In this document: positions 44,437 to 54,017 of the stretch, piece by piece
Layout of the letters: the number at the start of each line of letters is the position of its first letter
Numbering within the stretch: position 1 is the first letter of the stretch
Origin: Bacteroidota bacterium
Lineage (GTDB): Bacteria > Bacteroidota > Bacteroidia > Bacteroidales > Cfx3-03
NCBI GenBank assembly: GCA_013390605.1
Contig: JACAUB010000001.1
Coordinates: 1,000,344-1,064,343 of the forward strand
Direction: 5' to 3'
Length of the DNA: 64,000 nt
Notes under the pieces: model-generated
Told to the model about the DNA's origin: nothing
What the model saw: the letters and a program-made list of their open reading frames with translations, nothing else
Databases searched by the model: none
Program-made: the position numbers and the translations under genes

Positions 44437-46095
44437 ATGATTCAAACTAAAAGCATTGTGTCAAAGCCCGGAGAACGGGCAATTGATTTTTCTAAGTATG
44501 GCATCGAGAATGTTAAAAGAGTATTTCATAACCTTTCTTACGAAGAACTTTATGCCCACGAAACTGATCCATCCTTAACGGGTTTCGCAAAATGTATTGA
44601 AACCAATACAGGTGCTGTATCTGTTGATACTGGTGTCTTTACCGGGCGTTCACCTAAAGATAAATATATTGTTAAAGAGCCTACTACCGAAGCAAATATT
44701 TGGTGGAAAGCTGATGGTAGAAAAGGATCGGATAATAAGATGTTATCCGAAGAAAATTGGAGTTATTTGCGCCAGATTACAGGTGAAGGCCTTTCTGGAC
44801 GTACATTATATGTTCAGGATGGGTTTTCGGGAGCAAATGAAGATACCCGAATCCGTATTAGAGTGATTACAGAGGTGGCCTGGATGGCTCATTTTGTGAA
44901 GAATATGTTTATCCGTCCAACGGAAGAAGAGCTTGTTGATTTTGAACCTGACTTCGTTTTGTTAAATGCATGTAAGGTTATGAATCCGCGTTGGAAAGAG
45001 ATGAAGATGAATAGTGAAACCTTTGTTGTGTTCGATTTAAAGGAGCATATGGCCGTTGTTGGAGGAACATGGTATGGGGGCGAAATTAAAAAAGGAATTT
45101 TCTCTGTAATGAACTATTATCTACCACTGAGAGGAATGGCCTCAATGCATTGTTCTGCTAATATGGGTGCTAATGGAGATACTGCTATATTTTTCGGATT
45201 GTCAGGCACTGGCAAGACCACATTATCTGCAGATCCAAAGCGTTTATTAATTGGAGATGATGAACATGGCTGGGATGATGATGGTGTGTTTAATCTTGAA
45301 GGAGGTTGTTATGCTAAATGTATTAATCTAAGTGCTGAAAAGGAACCCGATATTTATCATGCAATAACCAGAGATGCATTATTGGAAAATGTAGTAGTTA
45401 ATCCAATAAATAAGGAAATTGATTTTACTGATGGATCGAAAACAGAAAATACACGTGTTTCATATCCTATTTATCATATTCATAATATTGTTCGTCCAAA
45501 ATCAATAGGTGGACCTGCAAAAAAGATTATCTTTTTAACTGCTGATGCTTTTGGTGTGCTGCCACCCGTTTCTAAGCTTTCGAGAGATCAGGCGATGTAT
45601 CAGTTTTTAAGTGGTTACACTGCAAAAGTGGCCGGTACTGAACGGGGTATTGTTGAACCTACACCAACATTCTCATCATGTTTTGGAGCTGCATTTTTAT
45701 TACTTCATCCTACAGTTTATGCAAGAGAATTAGCAAAGAAAATGGATCGTTTTGGATCCACTGCCTATTTAGTTAACACCGGATGGATTGGTGGAGCTTA
45801 TGGTATTGGGCATCGAATTGATATCCCATCAACAAGAGCGATCATCGATGCTATTTTAGATGGTTCGTTAGATGTTGCTGAATATGAAGAGTTACCAGTT
45901 TTTAATTTGATGGTACCAAAGACGGTGAAAAATGTTGATTCTGAACTTTTAAATCCCAGAAAACAATGGAGTTCTCCCGAAAAATGGGATGAAGCTTGCA
46001 AAACACTTGGTTTAAAGTTTATTGAAAACTTTAAGAACTTCACTGATAATGAAGAAGGTATACGTTTGGAAAAAGCTGGTCCAATAATTAAATAA
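44437..46095 (+). CDS. pckA: Phosphoenolpyruvate carboxykinase (ATP)
   Basis: 552 residues. The ATP-type P-loop [16 protein letters not shown] (about 254-269) and the metal-binding [10 protein letters not shown] loop (about 270-280) that follows identify the ATP-dependent form; the oxaloacetate-binding [16 protein letters not shown] is near residue 65. It converts oxaloacetate and ATP to PEP and CO2, or runs in reverse to fix CO2 during anaerobic succinate production, which is common in Bacteroidota. It stands alone between a long leader and the cold-shock gene. Confidence 0.96.
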   Translation: MIQTKSIVSKPGERAIDFSKYGIENVKRVFHNLSYEELYAHETDPSLTGFAKCIETNTGAVSVDTGVFTGRSPKDKYIVKEPTTEANIWWKADGRKGSDNKMLSEENWSYLRQITGEGLSGRTLYVQDGFSGANEDTRIRIRVITEVAWMAHFVKNMFIRPTEEELVDFEPDFVLLNACKVMNPRWKEMKMNSETFVVFDLKEHMAVVGGTWYGGEIKKGIFSVMNYYLPLRGMASMHCSANMGANGDTAIFFGLSGTGKTTLSADPKRLLIGDDEHGWDDDGVFNLEGGCYAKCINLSAEKEPDIYHAITRDALLENVVVNPINKEIDFTDGSKTENTRVSYPIYHIHNIVRPKSIGGPAKKIIFLTADAFGVLPPVSKLSRDQAMYQFLSGYTAKVAGTERGIVEPTPTFSSCFGAAFLLLHPTVYARELAKKMDRFGSTAYLVNTGWIGGAYGIGHRIDIPSTRAIIDAILDGSLDVAEYEELPVFNLMVPKTVKNVDSELLNPRKQWSSPEKWDEACKTLGLKFIENFKNFTDNEEGIRLEKAGPIIK

Positions 46096-46142
46096 ATTAT
46101 TTTTAATTTTTTTCTTGGAATATAAAAAAATAGTATAAAAAC

Positions 46143-46172
46143 TTTGAATCGGATAAAATTTTTTTACCTTTG
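46143..46172 (+). promoter_or_regulatory. Promoter of the cold-shock protein gene
   Basis: TTTG (46143-46146), 18 bases, TACCTTTG (46165-46172). Transcript leader would be about 60 bases, fitting the leaders seen for cold-shock mRNAs. Confidence 0.65.
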
Positions 46173-46239
46173 TTGTAGGAGGTAATGAAAGTTATCTCCG
46201 GAAATTCACTTATTTACTATTCAAATATTTATTACTGCC

Positions 46240-46431
46240 ATGTTTACCGGTAAAGTTAAATTTTTTAATGAAAAAAAAGGATTTGGATTCATAGTTGATG
46301 ACGAATCTCAAAAGGAAGTTTTCGTTCATGTAACAGGCTTAACTGAAAAAGTAGCTGATGACGATCTAGTGACTTATGAACTCGCTGAAGATAAGCGCGG
46401 TAAGAAAGCGATCAACGTAAAGAAAGCATAA
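46240..46431 (+). CDS. CspA-family cold-shock protein
   Basis: 63 residues forming a single cold-shock domain. The RNA-binding motifs RNP1 (KGFGFIV) and RNP2 (EVFVHVT) are both present, and the protein opens with TGKVKFFNEKKGFGF. It binds single-stranded RNA/DNA and melts structure in mRNA. As in many Bacteroidota forms, it ends with a short basic tail (GKKAINVKKA). A terminator follows, so it is monocistronic, and its leader of about 60 bases may be thermosensitive, but that is inference. Confidence 0.95.
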   Translation: MFTGKVKFFNEKKGFGFIVDDESQKEVFVHVTGLTEKVADDDLVTYELAEDKRGKKAINVKKA

Positions 46432-46456
46432 GTTTCTGATATTGATGGAATTTCTT

Positions 46457-46485
46457 AAAAAACTCCCCCACAAAGGGAGTTTTTT
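46457..46485 (+). terminator. Terminator of the cold-shock gene
   Basis: AAAAAACTCCC with GGGAGTTTTTT around a seven-base loop, followed by more T/A. Confidence 0.9.
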
Positions 46486-46550
46486 ATTTGTAATAAAAGC
46501 ACTCCTGAACGAAGGAATGGCTTAATTTTGTGTCTAAATTAATTAATTGC

Positions 46551-48431
46551 ATGAACGTAGTCCTGATTGAACAACTTTCTAAATCTTACGGTGAAAAAGT
46601 ACTGTTTGAAAATATCACTTTTGGTATAGATGAGGGCCAAAAGGTGGCTCTTATTGCTCGTAACGGGGCTGGTAAAAGTACATTATTAAAAATAATGGCT
46701 GGTATCGATGATGCTGATGCAGGACGTGTTGTATTTAACCGTGATCTCCGGGTTGCATATCTACCTCAAAACCCTGAATTTGTAGAAAGTAACACTGTTT
46801 TACAAGAGCTTTTTAGCTCTGATAATAACTTTATGCAGGCTATCAGTGAATATGAAACTTGTTTGCAATTGATGGAACACGACCATTCTGCTCAAGTACA
46901 GCTTCAAATGGAAAATGCAATCAGTCGAATGGATGCGCTGCAAGCATGGGACTATGAGGCGAAAGTAAAAGAGATTCTCTCTAAGTTTGAGATAGGAAAG
47001 CTAGATCAACAGGTTTCACTCTTGTCAGGAGGACAAAGGAAGAAACTTGCATTAGCCCGTATTTTTATTGAGGAAGCCGATTTGTTGATAATGGATGAAC
47101 CAACCAACCATTTGGACATTGCGATGATAGAATGGATGGAGGATTATCTTGAACGACAGAGACTCACGTTGCTTGTAGTTACTCACGACCGTTATTTTCT
47201 GGATAATGTGTGCGATGAAATAATAGAACTGGATAGAAATGAGATATTTCGATATAAAGGTAATTACAGCTATTTTTTAGAGAAGAAAGCTGAACGTGAA
47301 GTAATAGAAGCTACTGAAATTGAAAAAGCCCGATCTCTTTATAAAAATGAATTGGAATGGATGCGGAGAATGCCAAAGGCTCGAGGAACTAAGGCAAAAG
47401 CAAGGATTGATTCGTTCTACGAAGTAAAAGATAAAGCATTTCAGAAAACTGAAGATAAAATACCTCAGCTCGAACTTAAAATGAGTAGGCTGGGTGGAAA
47501 AATTTTAGAGGTTTATAATATCAATAAGGCGTACGGTTCGCTTAAGGTGATTGATGATTTTTCATACACCTTCAAGAAAGGTGATCGTATTGGAATTGTC
47601 GGGAAAAATGGTGTGGGAAAATCAACGCTCCTAAATTTACTGACAGGCAGCGACAAACCTGATACTGGCAGAATCATTTCAGGTCAAACACTGGTGATGG
47701 GATATTATTCTCAAGAGGGTTTAGCTCCGATGGAGGATAAGCGAGTCATTGAAATTATAAAAGATATAGCAGAGGATATTCCATTAGGTAAAGGCTCTGT
47801 TTCTGCATCACAGTTTTTGTATTACTTCGGTTTTAGTTTTCCTGTTCAATATAATTACTATTCCAGTTTGAGCGGTGGCGAAAAGCGTAGGTTGTATTTA
47901 CTTATGCAATTCTTATTGCAACCTAACTTCCTGATTCTTGATGAACCTACCAATGATTTGGATGTATTTACATTGACATTATTAGAAGATTTCCTGTTGG
48001 GATATCCTGGTTGTTTGATTATTGTATCTCACGACCGATATTTCATGGATAAGCTTGTTGATCATGTATTTGTTTTTGAAGGCAATGGGTTAATTAAAGA
48101 CTACTACGGTAATTATACAGACTATTATCGAGAGAAGCTAGCAGAAGAACAAAAAATTAAAGCTGTACAGAAGCAGGCAAAAGAGATAAAAGCTGAACCC
48201 CGGATTAAAGAGCTTTCTAAAAAGCCAACCTATAAGCAACAAAAGGAGTATGAGGCTTTGAGTATCGATATAGAGAAACTGGAAATAGAAAAAGCCGCTG
48301 TCATTGAGAAAATGAATTCAGGAGAGTCAAAACCAGATGAGCTACAACGATTATCAACTCGGTATGCTGAGATTGGCGAGCTTCTTGAAGAAAAAGAGAT
48401 GCGCTGGCTTGAACTTTCAGAGTTGTTTTAA
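46551..48431 (+). CDS. uup: ABC-F ATPase, Uup type
   Basis: 626 residues from the ATG at 46551. A longer frame starts at a GTG at 46530, but that G is the last base of a TAATTTTG promoter box (46523-46530), so the shorter start is preferred. Two ABC domains: Walker A ARNGAGKST and GKNGVGKST, signatures LSGGQRKKL and LSGGEKRRL, with an inter-domain linker (RMPKARGTKAKARID). A C-terminal coiled coil (about 545-626) is the Uup-type DNA/ribosome-binding extension. ABC-F proteins act at the ribosomal E site; they have no membrane domain. It converges with mtgA, seven bases apart. Confidence 0.9.
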   Translation: MNVVLIEQLSKSYGEKVLFENITFGIDEGQKVALIARNGAGKSTLLKIMAGIDDADAGRVVFNRDLRVAYLPQNPEFVESNTVLQELFSSDNNFMQAISEYETCLQLMEHDHSAQVQLQMENAISRMDALQAWDYEAKVKEILSKFEIGKLDQQVSLLSGGQRKKLALARIFIEEADLLIMDEPTNHLDIAMIEWMEDYLERQRLTLLVVTHDRYFLDNVCDEIIELDRNEIFRYKGNYSYFLEKKAEREVIEATEIEKARSLYKNELEWMRRMPKARGTKAKARIDSFYEVKDKAFQKTEDKIPQLELKMSRLGGKILEVYNINKAYGSLKVIDDFSYTFKKGDRIGIVGKNGVGKSTLLNLLTGSDKPDTGRIISGQTLVMGYYSQEGLAPMEDKRVIEIIKDIAEDIPLGKGSVSASQFLYYFGFSFPVQYNYYSSLSGGEKRRLYLLMQFLLQPNFLILDEPTNDLDVFTLTLLEDFLLGYPGCLIIVSHDRYFMDKLVDHVFVFEGNGLIKDYYGNYTDYYREKLAEEQKIKAVQKQAKEIKAEPRIKELSKKPTYKQQKEYEALSIDIEKLEIEKAAVIEKMNSGESKPDELQRLSTRYAEIGELLEEKEMRWLELSELF

Positions 48432-48438
48432 CCGATCA

Positions 48439-49140
48439 TCATTTAAAATCGACCCTTTCTATTTTACGCATCACCTCCATAATCTTATTCTTCTTTCTTA
48501 GAATATATGATGTGGGGGTGTCGGGATGCCATTTTCTTGGGTTTGGTAACACAGCTGCAATTAATGCCGCTTGTCCTTTTGTTAATTCTGAAGATGATTT
48601 CTTAAAATATTTTTGTGAAGCGGCCTCTGCTCCATAAATACCATCGCCCATTTCAATGACATTGAGATAGACTTCCATGATACGTTGTTTACTCCAAAAT
48701 GTTTCGATGAGTAAAGTGAAGTAGGCTTCAACACCTTTTCTAACCCACGATCTGCCAGGCCATAAAAATACATTCTTTGCGGTTTGCTGAGAAATGGTGC
48801 TTGCTCCACGCAGCTTACTTCCTTTTTTATTTAATTTATTTGCCTTTTGGATGGCTTCAAAGTCAAACCCAAAGTGAGTGAGAAAATGAATGTCTTCTGA
48901 TGCTACTACGGCTGTTTGTAAATTGGGCGATATTTCTTTTATAGATACCCAATCCTTCTTCATTGATAGTTCTTCACCATTGACAATCTGTTCGGTGCAA
49001 CGAATCAACATTAAGGGTGTACACGGAGGATTTACAAAACGATACAATATTACCGACAATATGCTGGAAATAAAAAAAGCATAGAGTGTAATACGTAATA
49101 CTCTGAGTGTTTTGTTAATAAGGGTGCCCTTTTTTTTCAT
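48439..49140 (-). CDS. mtgA: Monofunctional biosynthetic peptidoglycan transglycosylase
   Basis: 233 residues. One N-terminal membrane anchor (about 13-32) is followed by the GT51 domain: VASEDIHFLTHFGFDFEAI with the catalytic Glu, GASTISQQTAKNVFLW, KQRIMEVYLNVIEMGDGIYG and GQAALIAAVLPNP. It lacks a transpeptidase domain, so it only polymerises lipid II into glycan strands at the inner membrane. Length agrees with other MtgA proteins. It faces uup and has no close neighbour on its own strand; the region between it and the next plus-strand gene is about 175 bases. Confidence 0.93.
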   Translation of the reverse strand: MKKKGTLINKTLRVLRITLYAFFISSILSVILYRFVNPPCTPLMLIRCTEQIVNGEELSMKKDWVSIKEISPNLQTAVVASEDIHFLTHFGFDFEAIQKANKLNKKGSKLRGASTISQQTAKNVFLWPGRSWVRKGVEAYFTLLIETFWSKQRIMEVYLNVIEMGDGIYGAEAASQKYFKKSSSELTKGQAALIAAVLPNPRKWHPDTPTSYILRKKNKIMEVMRKIERVDFK

Positions 49141-49262
49141 CTTAAGGCTAATATTCCATAAATAAAAGTGTTGTAAAGGTACGGAATTTTTACAATCTCT
49201 CCGTTTAACTCTTGTTTAAGTATAACTATTTTAATTATGATGACTGGAGATGTTTTAATGTG

Positions 49263-49296
49263 TTTGTTTGCCAAAAGGTCAAACCGCTTATCTTTG
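49263..49296 (+). promoter_or_regulatory. Promoter of the TerB-DnaJ gene
   Basis: TTTG (49263-49266), 22 bases, TATCTTTG (49289-49296), ATG 20 bases downstream at 49317. A second TTTG gives an 18-base spacer. Confidence 0.75.
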
Positions 49297-49316
49297 CAAA
49301 AAAAATAAAAGATAAT

Positions 49317-50057
49317 ATGGCTTTCTTAAATAAAATACTAGGTGCTGGATTAGGTTGGGCAGTGGGTGGTCCAATAGGAGGTATTTTGGGATTGATATTT
49401 GGTTCGATGGTCGATTCTATGAAATCTGGCCAATATGTGGCTGATTCAGATTCGGTGAATATGGCTTCAGGAACCCGACCAGGTGATTTTAGTGTGTCAT
49501 TATTAATATTGTCGGCTGCAGTGATGAAGGCTGATGGTAAGTTGCTTCGTTCTGAGCTTGACTATGTAAAAAAGTTTTTTGTTTTGCAGTTTGGAGAATC
49601 TATTGCAGAAGATCGTATTAAATTATTCAAAGAAATTTTGAAACAGGATATTCCGGTAGCTCCGGTTTGTGGGCAGATTAAACAATATATGGATTATCCT
49701 TCGCGGTTACAATTGATGCACTATCTATTCGGATTAGCTATTGCCGATAATCATGTAGACCAACTGGAGTTATCCGTATTAAAAGAAGTAGCAGCTCTGA
49801 TGGGATTGCCTTTACAGGAGTTTGAATCGCTTAAAGCTATGTTTGTGAAAGATACAAATGCGGCTTATCGTATTTTGGAGATTAGCGAAACGGCTACCGA
49901 CGAAGAGGTTAAAAAAGCATATAGAACGATGGCTCTAAAACACCATCCCGATAAAGTTGCTCATTTAGGTGATGAGGTCGCACACGATGCAAAAGAAAAG
50001 TTTCAAAAAATAAATGAAGCCTATAATGAGATTAAAAGGGCTCGAGGAATCAATTAG
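49317..50057 (+). CDS. TerB-DnaJ fusion protein (DjlA-like)
   Basis: 246 residues from the ATG at 49317; the open frame back to 49212 contains the promoter. The first part is a Gly-rich hydrophobic stretch (LGAGLGWAVGGPIGGILGLIFG) as in DjlA anchors. A TerB-like helical domain follows (about 60-165, SVSLLILSAAVMKADG, LELSVLKEVAALMGLP). The C terminus is a J domain (about 178-246) with HHPDK. DjlA proteins recruit DnaK to the membrane. The arrangement is typical in Bacteroidota. It is monogenic, with a weak hairpin after it at 50137-50173. Confidence 0.88.
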   Translation: MAFLNKILGAGLGWAVGGPIGGILGLIFGSMVDSMKSGQYVADSDSVNMASGTRPGDFSVSLLILSAAVMKADGKLLRSELDYVKKFFVLQFGESIAEDRIKLFKEILKQDIPVAPVCGQIKQYMDYPSRLQLMHYLFGLAIADNHVDQLELSVLKEVAALMGLPLQEFESLKAMFVKDTNAAYRILEISETATDEEVKKAYRTMALKHHPDKVAHLGDEVAHDAKEKFQKINEAYNEIKRARGIN

Positions 50058-50136
50058 TTTTTTGGCTATTTATCGTCGATAAATATTCACAGTATAACTG
50101 TTTGTATTTAAGAAAGCTTGACTGACCGAATATATA

Positions 50137-50173
50137 AGAGCAGGTCGTGATATGATGATGGCATGCTCTTATT
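50137..50173 (+). terminator. Possible terminator after the TerB-DnaJ gene
   Basis: TAAGAGCA pairs with TGCTCTTA around a 21-base loop, followed by TTTTCT. Only eight pairs, so moderate confidence. Confidence 0.5.
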
Positions 50174-50248
50174 TTCTATGGCAGAAATGTTAATTTATTT
50201 CATGCAGCAATCATTGTATTAATTTTATCACTTATTAATCACTATTAA

Positions 50249-50743
50249 ATGAATATAGCGGAGGAGTACCTGGCTTTACTCGATAAAGCAACGAAAGATC
50301 GTCCAGAACATAAACGAATGATCCTTCGCCTAAAGAAAATAAAACCACGATTATTGGACGACATGGTGCATCAATTACATAAGGAGGCATTCGAATTTAT
50401 TGATTGTTTGCAGTGTGCTAATTGTTGTAGAGGAATTAGTCCCAGACTTACTGATAGGGATATTGAACGATTAAGTAAATCGGCTAAAATGTCTATGGTG
50501 GCGTTGTGTGAGAAATATGTAGTAAGGGATGATGATGATTTCTTTATGTTTAAACAGACACCTTGTCCGTTTCTGGCTGAAGATAACTATTGTATGCATT
50601 ATAAAGAAAGTCCACGAGCATGTAAAGAATATCCTCATACAGATAGACCTAAAATTGCTCAGATTTTAGACTTATGCTTAACAAATTCTACCATCTGCCC
50701 AGCGGTAGCATACATATTTATTGAATTACGCAAGAAAATCTAA
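50249..50743 (+). CDS. YkgJ-family cysteine cluster protein
   Basis: 164 residues, cytoplasmic. A CxxC-x-C-type set of cysteines (CLQCANCC near residue 53-60, then TPCPFLAEDNYCMHY and RACKEYPH) fits the YkgJ/CxxCxxCC zinc- or iron-sulfur-binding family. Function in the family is unknown; it may bind a metal cluster. The N-terminal helical part (MNIAEEYLALLDKATKDRPE) is unique to this type. No close neighbour on either side; the gap of 115 bases to the next gene holds a TAAATTTG box at 50831-50838. Confidence 0.85.
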   Translation: MNIAEEYLALLDKATKDRPEHKRMILRLKKIKPRLLDDMVHQLHKEAFEFIDCLQCANCCRGISPRLTDRDIERLSKSAKMSMVALCEKYVVRDDDDFFMFKQTPCPFLAEDNYCMHYKESPRACKEYPHTDRPKIAQILDLCLTNSTICPAVAYIFIELRKKI

Positions 50744-50858
50744 TTATCATTTCAATCGTCATTATTGCCATTTCAGATTGAATTGTTGTCGGTCTGTAAT
50801 CTTTTCATTTTATAGAATCGTGGCTGTGCATAAATTTGTAGCATAAAAAAAATATGTC

Positions 50859-51407
50859 ATGAAAAGTAACTCAATATTTCCATTCTTACTAGGAGCATTT
50901 CTAATCGTACTCGGGGCCGCTTTTTTTGCTGAAGAGATTTGGCATTTTCATATTCCAGTTTTTAAGCTAGCTTTGGGTTTAGCATTAATGTTTTTGGGGC
51001 TTAGATTAATTTCTAATAAGCAGGAATATAGTCGTTGTGGTCATCGTTTCCATCATCGACATACTGAGTTCTTTTCAAATACTAATTTCGATCCAGCTAA
51101 TATCCAGCCTGAGTATAGTGTGGTTTTTGGATCGAGTATGGTTGATTTTTCTAAATTGCCTGGAGATGAAAATCGTAATGTGGAAATCAAATGTGTTTTT
51201 GGCGATTTTAAGGCAAGAATTAATCCGAATTCAAATGTTCAGATTATATCTAAGGCAGCTTTTGGTTCTATAGAATTCCCAGATTTCAGTTCGTATGCAT
51301 TTGGTGATCATCTCTGGCGTTCTTCAAATTTTGATCCTAAACAACCCATTCTTACAATAAGAGCTGAAGTAGCTTTTGGTTCTATTAAGATTTATGGAAT
51401 GGTATAA
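50859..51407 (+). CDS. LiaF-like membrane protein
   Basis: 182 residues. Two helices (about 7-26 and 32-52) form the small LiaF-type transmembrane unit. The C-terminal domain repeats the beta pattern of the LiaF/DUF2154 cell-wall-stress family (YSVVFGSSMVDFSKLP, IKCVFGDFKARINPN, KAAFGSIEFPD, VAFGSIKIYG). LiaF represses the LiaRS system in Firmicutes; in Bacteroidota similar proteins are thought to take part in envelope stress, without proof. A terminator-like hairpin lies at 51481-51524. Confidence 0.8.
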   Translation: MKSNSIFPFLLGAFLIVLGAAFFAEEIWHFHIPVFKLALGLALMFLGLRLISNKQEYSRCGHRFHHRHTEFFSNTNFDPANIQPEYSVVFGSSMVDFSKLPGDENRNVEIKCVFGDFKARINPNSNVQIISKAAFGSIEFPDFSSYAFGDHLWRSSNFDPKQPILTIRAEVAFGSIKIYGMV

Positions 51408-51480
51408 AATATTTTTTTTGATAAATATTCATTTTTAAGAGTTTTGGTTGTTTTGTTTTTTTATTCTGGTTGAGTTGAGT

Positions 51481-51524
51481 AAACGTGCAGTATTATGGAT
51501 TAATTTCCTTACTATTGCACGTTT
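51481..51524 (+). terminator. Terminator between the LiaF-like and dehydrogenase genes
   Basis: AAACGTGCA pairs with TGCACGTTT around a 26-base loop, followed by an eight-T run, just before the next ATG at 51541. Confidence 0.75.
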
Positions 51525-51540
51525 TTTTTAATTAAACCGA

Positions 51541-52494
51541 ATGAAAATAGTAGCAATTGAAAACATAGGGCTTACAAAAGACCAACTTCAGTCATTAGCA
51601 ACTCGTGCAGAGGTTAATAACCATCAGTTTATATATTATACGGATCGCCAAGAAAGCGAAGATTTGTTGGTTCAAAGAATAGCAGAGGCAGAAGTATTGA
51701 TTGTTTCCAACATAAAACTTACAGCAAAAATTTTACAGGCAGCACCAAATCTAAAGTTTATCTCAGTAGCATTTACTGGTTGTGATCATCTTCCACTTGA
51801 TTATTGCAAGGAACATGGAATCATGGTTTCAAATGCAGCAGGTTATTCTACTCATGCTGTAACTGAATTAGCCATAGGTCTTATGATTGATCTGTATCGA
51901 AGGATTACCCCATTTAATACAGAGAGTAGAAATATGATGGGACGTCATGGGTTTTTAGGAAGTGAATTATTCGGTAAAGTTGTCGGTGTTATTGGCACCG
52001 GTGCTATAGGGTTAAATGTAGCACGTGTTTTACAGGCATTTGGATGTCGGGTAGTAGCTCATAGTCGATCGTTAAAACAGAATGCTGTAGAAATGGGGAT
52101 TGAGTATCTTCCTTTAAACGAGTTATTGAAAGTTAGCGACATTGTTAGCATACATACTCCACTTACAAATGAAACTCGTCATCTCATTGGAAAAACAGAA
52201 TTGTCATTAATGAAACCTACTTCTCTTCTCATCAATACCAGTCGTGGAGATGTTGTTGATCAACTGGCACTAAAAAATGCACTAGAGTCGGGTATTATTG
52301 GTGGTGCAGGTTTGGATGTTTTCGATATAGAACCCCCTTTGCCACTTGATCATCCATTAGTAAATATTCCAAATACAGTTATTGTACCGCATATTGGATA
52401 TGCTACCAAGGAAGCAATAGTAGATAGAACTGAAATTGTTTATGATAATATTGTTGCCTTTACTAAAGGACAGCAAAAAAACAAGGTAGTTTAG
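51541..52494 (+). CDS. D-2-hydroxyacid dehydrogenase (NAD-dependent)
   Basis: 317 residues. The NAD-binding Rossmann motif is VGVIGTGAIGLNVA (about 146-159). The catalytic triad of the family is seen as Arg in NTSRGDVVD, Glu in DIEPPLP and His in VPHIGYATKE. It reduces a 2-keto acid to the D-2-hydroxy acid, or the reverse, in the cytoplasm; the substrate (glycerate, lactate or phosphoglycerate-like) is not evident, and the lack of an ACT domain argues against 3-phosphoglycerate dehydrogenase of the long type. The ATG follows a hairpin directly, which is unusual but consistent with a leader of only 16 bases. Confidence 0.9.
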   Translation: MKIVAIENIGLTKDQLQSLATRAEVNNHQFIYYTDRQESEDLLVQRIAEAEVLIVSNIKLTAKILQAAPNLKFISVAFTGCDHLPLDYCKEHGIMVSNAAGYSTHAVTELAIGLMIDLYRRITPFNTESRNMMGRHGFLGSELFGKVVGVIGTGAIGLNVARVLQAFGCRVVAHSRSLKQNAVEMGIEYLPLNELLKVSDIVSIHTPLTNETRHLIGKTELSLMKPTSLLINTSRGDVVDQLALKNALESGIIGGAGLDVFDIEPPLPLDHPLVNIPNTVIVPHIGYATKEAIVDRTEIVYDNIVAFTKGQQKNKVV

Positions 52495-52542
52495 AGAATA
52501 AGTAGCCTTTTCCCACTTATTCTCTTTAATCAGATTCATTAT

Positions 52543-52597
52543 TTTCGACCTTTTTGGAGAAAATTACGTTATAGAGAGTTCTCCCAAAAGGTCGAAA
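52543..52597. repeat. Inverted CATTTCGACC-type intergenic repeat
   Basis: TTTCGACCTTTTTGGAGAA (52543-52561) faces TTCTCCCAAAAGGTCGAAA (52579-52597), 18 of 19 bases complementary, 17-base loop. The motif belongs to the dispersed ATTTCGACC...GGGAGAA repeat class common in Bacteroidota genomes. It lies between two convergent genes and may end both transcripts. Confidence 0.7.
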
Positions 52598-52663
52598 TGA
52601 TGGTTTCAATCGAAGTAAGAAAACAAACAACCTCTAATATTTAGTGTAATTCTAATTCTTTAT

Positions 52664-53773
52664 TTATGATTTGGTTGGAGGGATAACTAACTCCGGTTTT
52701 AGATTTCCATCAGCAAATAAGGAGACTCCGGCAGCACCATTTCTTATCGAGATTTCAATTGCTGCGTTTAGTTCCTCTGCATTTTTAAAAGCAGGTAGAA
52801 ATAGTCCGGCATAAATGGGGAAACGCCCTTTTATTTCTTTGACTCCTTTTGATACAGTGTCTCCAATCCATTGAATGTCTTTGTTATAGAAGTTTTGATA
52901 AATCATAGGAAAAGCTGCATCTAGCGGCCATTCGCTCCATGATTGTCTGACCATTCTTCTCGACATTTCAGGATGAGGAAATACTGCTGCAGTGAGCTTG
53001 CGATTCTTTTTATGGACCTCTTCTGCTATGATCTTGACAACCTTTGTTACACTGTTGTATCTATACTTTCTCCACTCAAGATTTGCAGTAGGATCAGTCA
53101 CTTGATGAATATCAATGCCTGTAAGAGTCTTAAACTCTTTTCTGCAATCATCACAATAGCAATAGTCGTATTCTGGGAATTCTCTGTCTTGAACGATATT
53201 ATAATTGGGTTGTAGTGCTTCGGGGAGGATGATGTCTGGATATCTAACATAATCCATATGAAAACTCTCTATCTCTAGTGTAGCAATTCTTCGGGCTGTT
53301 TCACGCAGATGATTTTGTACTTCAGGCTTACTCGGACAGACCCATTTATAGTAACCAACATAGGGTGGTTTATCAAAACAACTTTCACCTTTTCTATTTA
53401 CCTGAAACCATTCGGGATGTTGTGCTGCTATTGGGTCATGTGGCCGGTTCATAATCCAGGTCCATGCATGTACTTTTATTCCAGCCTCTTTTGCGGGAGG
53501 GATAGCAGCAGATAATACAGCATCTTCTCCTGCCATTATTACCTCACTTATGCCGTAAGATTTTAACGAATCAAAATATTTTATCCAATCGGGGTATGTT
53601 GTCGTAGGCGATCCATGTCCCCACACAAATAATTTGACATTGTTGTTTGTTAAAAGTGGGGGATTTAATACGTGATTTGAAACAAAAGGAATGTTTAATG
53701 CTCCAACTCTATTCATGATGAGTGTTGAACATCCCAGTGTAAGAAAATTCTTCAGAAAAGTTCGTTTGTCCAT
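52664..53773 (-). CDS. Putative secreted glycoside hydrolase-like protein (GHL10 type)
   Basis: 369 residues. It opens with a Tat/Sec-like signal (KRTFLKNFLTLGCSTLIMNR; no twin arginine). The TIM-barrel pattern of GHL10 (PF02638-like) proteins is seen: VKLFVWGHGSP, IKVHAWTWIMNRP, FHMDYVRYPD, LTAAVFPHPEMSRRMVRQ and AAFPMIYQNFY. A cysteine trio YCYCDDCRKEF is present between barrel strands and may bind metal. Catalytic acids would be in the MDYVRYPD segment by analogy; the activity is not established for the family. It is unlinked to the polysaccharide locus. Confidence 0.75.
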   Translation of the reverse strand: MDKRTFLKNFLTLGCSTLIMNRVGALNIPFVSNHVLNPPLLTNNNVKLFVWGHGSPTTTYPDWIKYFDSLKSYGISEVIMAGEDAVLSAAIPPAKEAGIKVHAWTWIMNRPHDPIAAQHPEWFQVNRKGESCFDKPPYVGYYKWVCPSKPEVQNHLRETARRIATLEIESFHMDYVRYPDIILPEALQPNYNIVQDREFPEYDYCYCDDCRKEFKTLTGIDIHQVTDPTANLEWRKYRYNSVTKVVKIIAEEVHKKNRKLTAAVFPHPEMSRRMVRQSWSEWPLDAAFPMIYQNFYNKDIQWIGDTVSKGVKEIKGRFPIYAGLFLPAFKNAEELNAAIEISIRNGAAGVSLFADGNLKPELVIPPTKS

Positions 53774-53945
53774 TCTTGAGGTTATTTAAGGTGTTTAAGT
53801 TTTATGATGAGTGTATGTAGTACATTGAATAGGAAAAGAAAAGCCCCCACTTTTCTTTTCAATATTTCAAACTTCAAATTAAACTTATTTATCTGAATCT
53901 TTTATTAATTTCTGAAACTTTTTATTATGTGCCTTTTTGTTTAAT

Positions 53946-53998
53946 AAAAAAGGAGATAACATGACTGTTTCTTTATGAACAGATGTTATCCCCTTTTT
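53946..53998. terminator. Terminator after the SPFH gene
   Basis: AAAAAAGGAGATAACAT pairs with ATGTTATCCCCTTTTT with one mismatch, with an inner CTGTT/AACAG helix. T-run on the plus side; on the minus strand the matching A-run gives T's, so it can stop the SPFH transcript. Confidence 0.8.
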
Positions 53999-54017
53999 TA
54001 ATTCAATAGATTATAAA

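Noticed and set aside
46530..46550. GTG start of the Uup gene at 46530
   Set aside because: The GTG overlaps the last base of a TAATTTTG promoter box and an ATG 21 bases further aligns with the family start.
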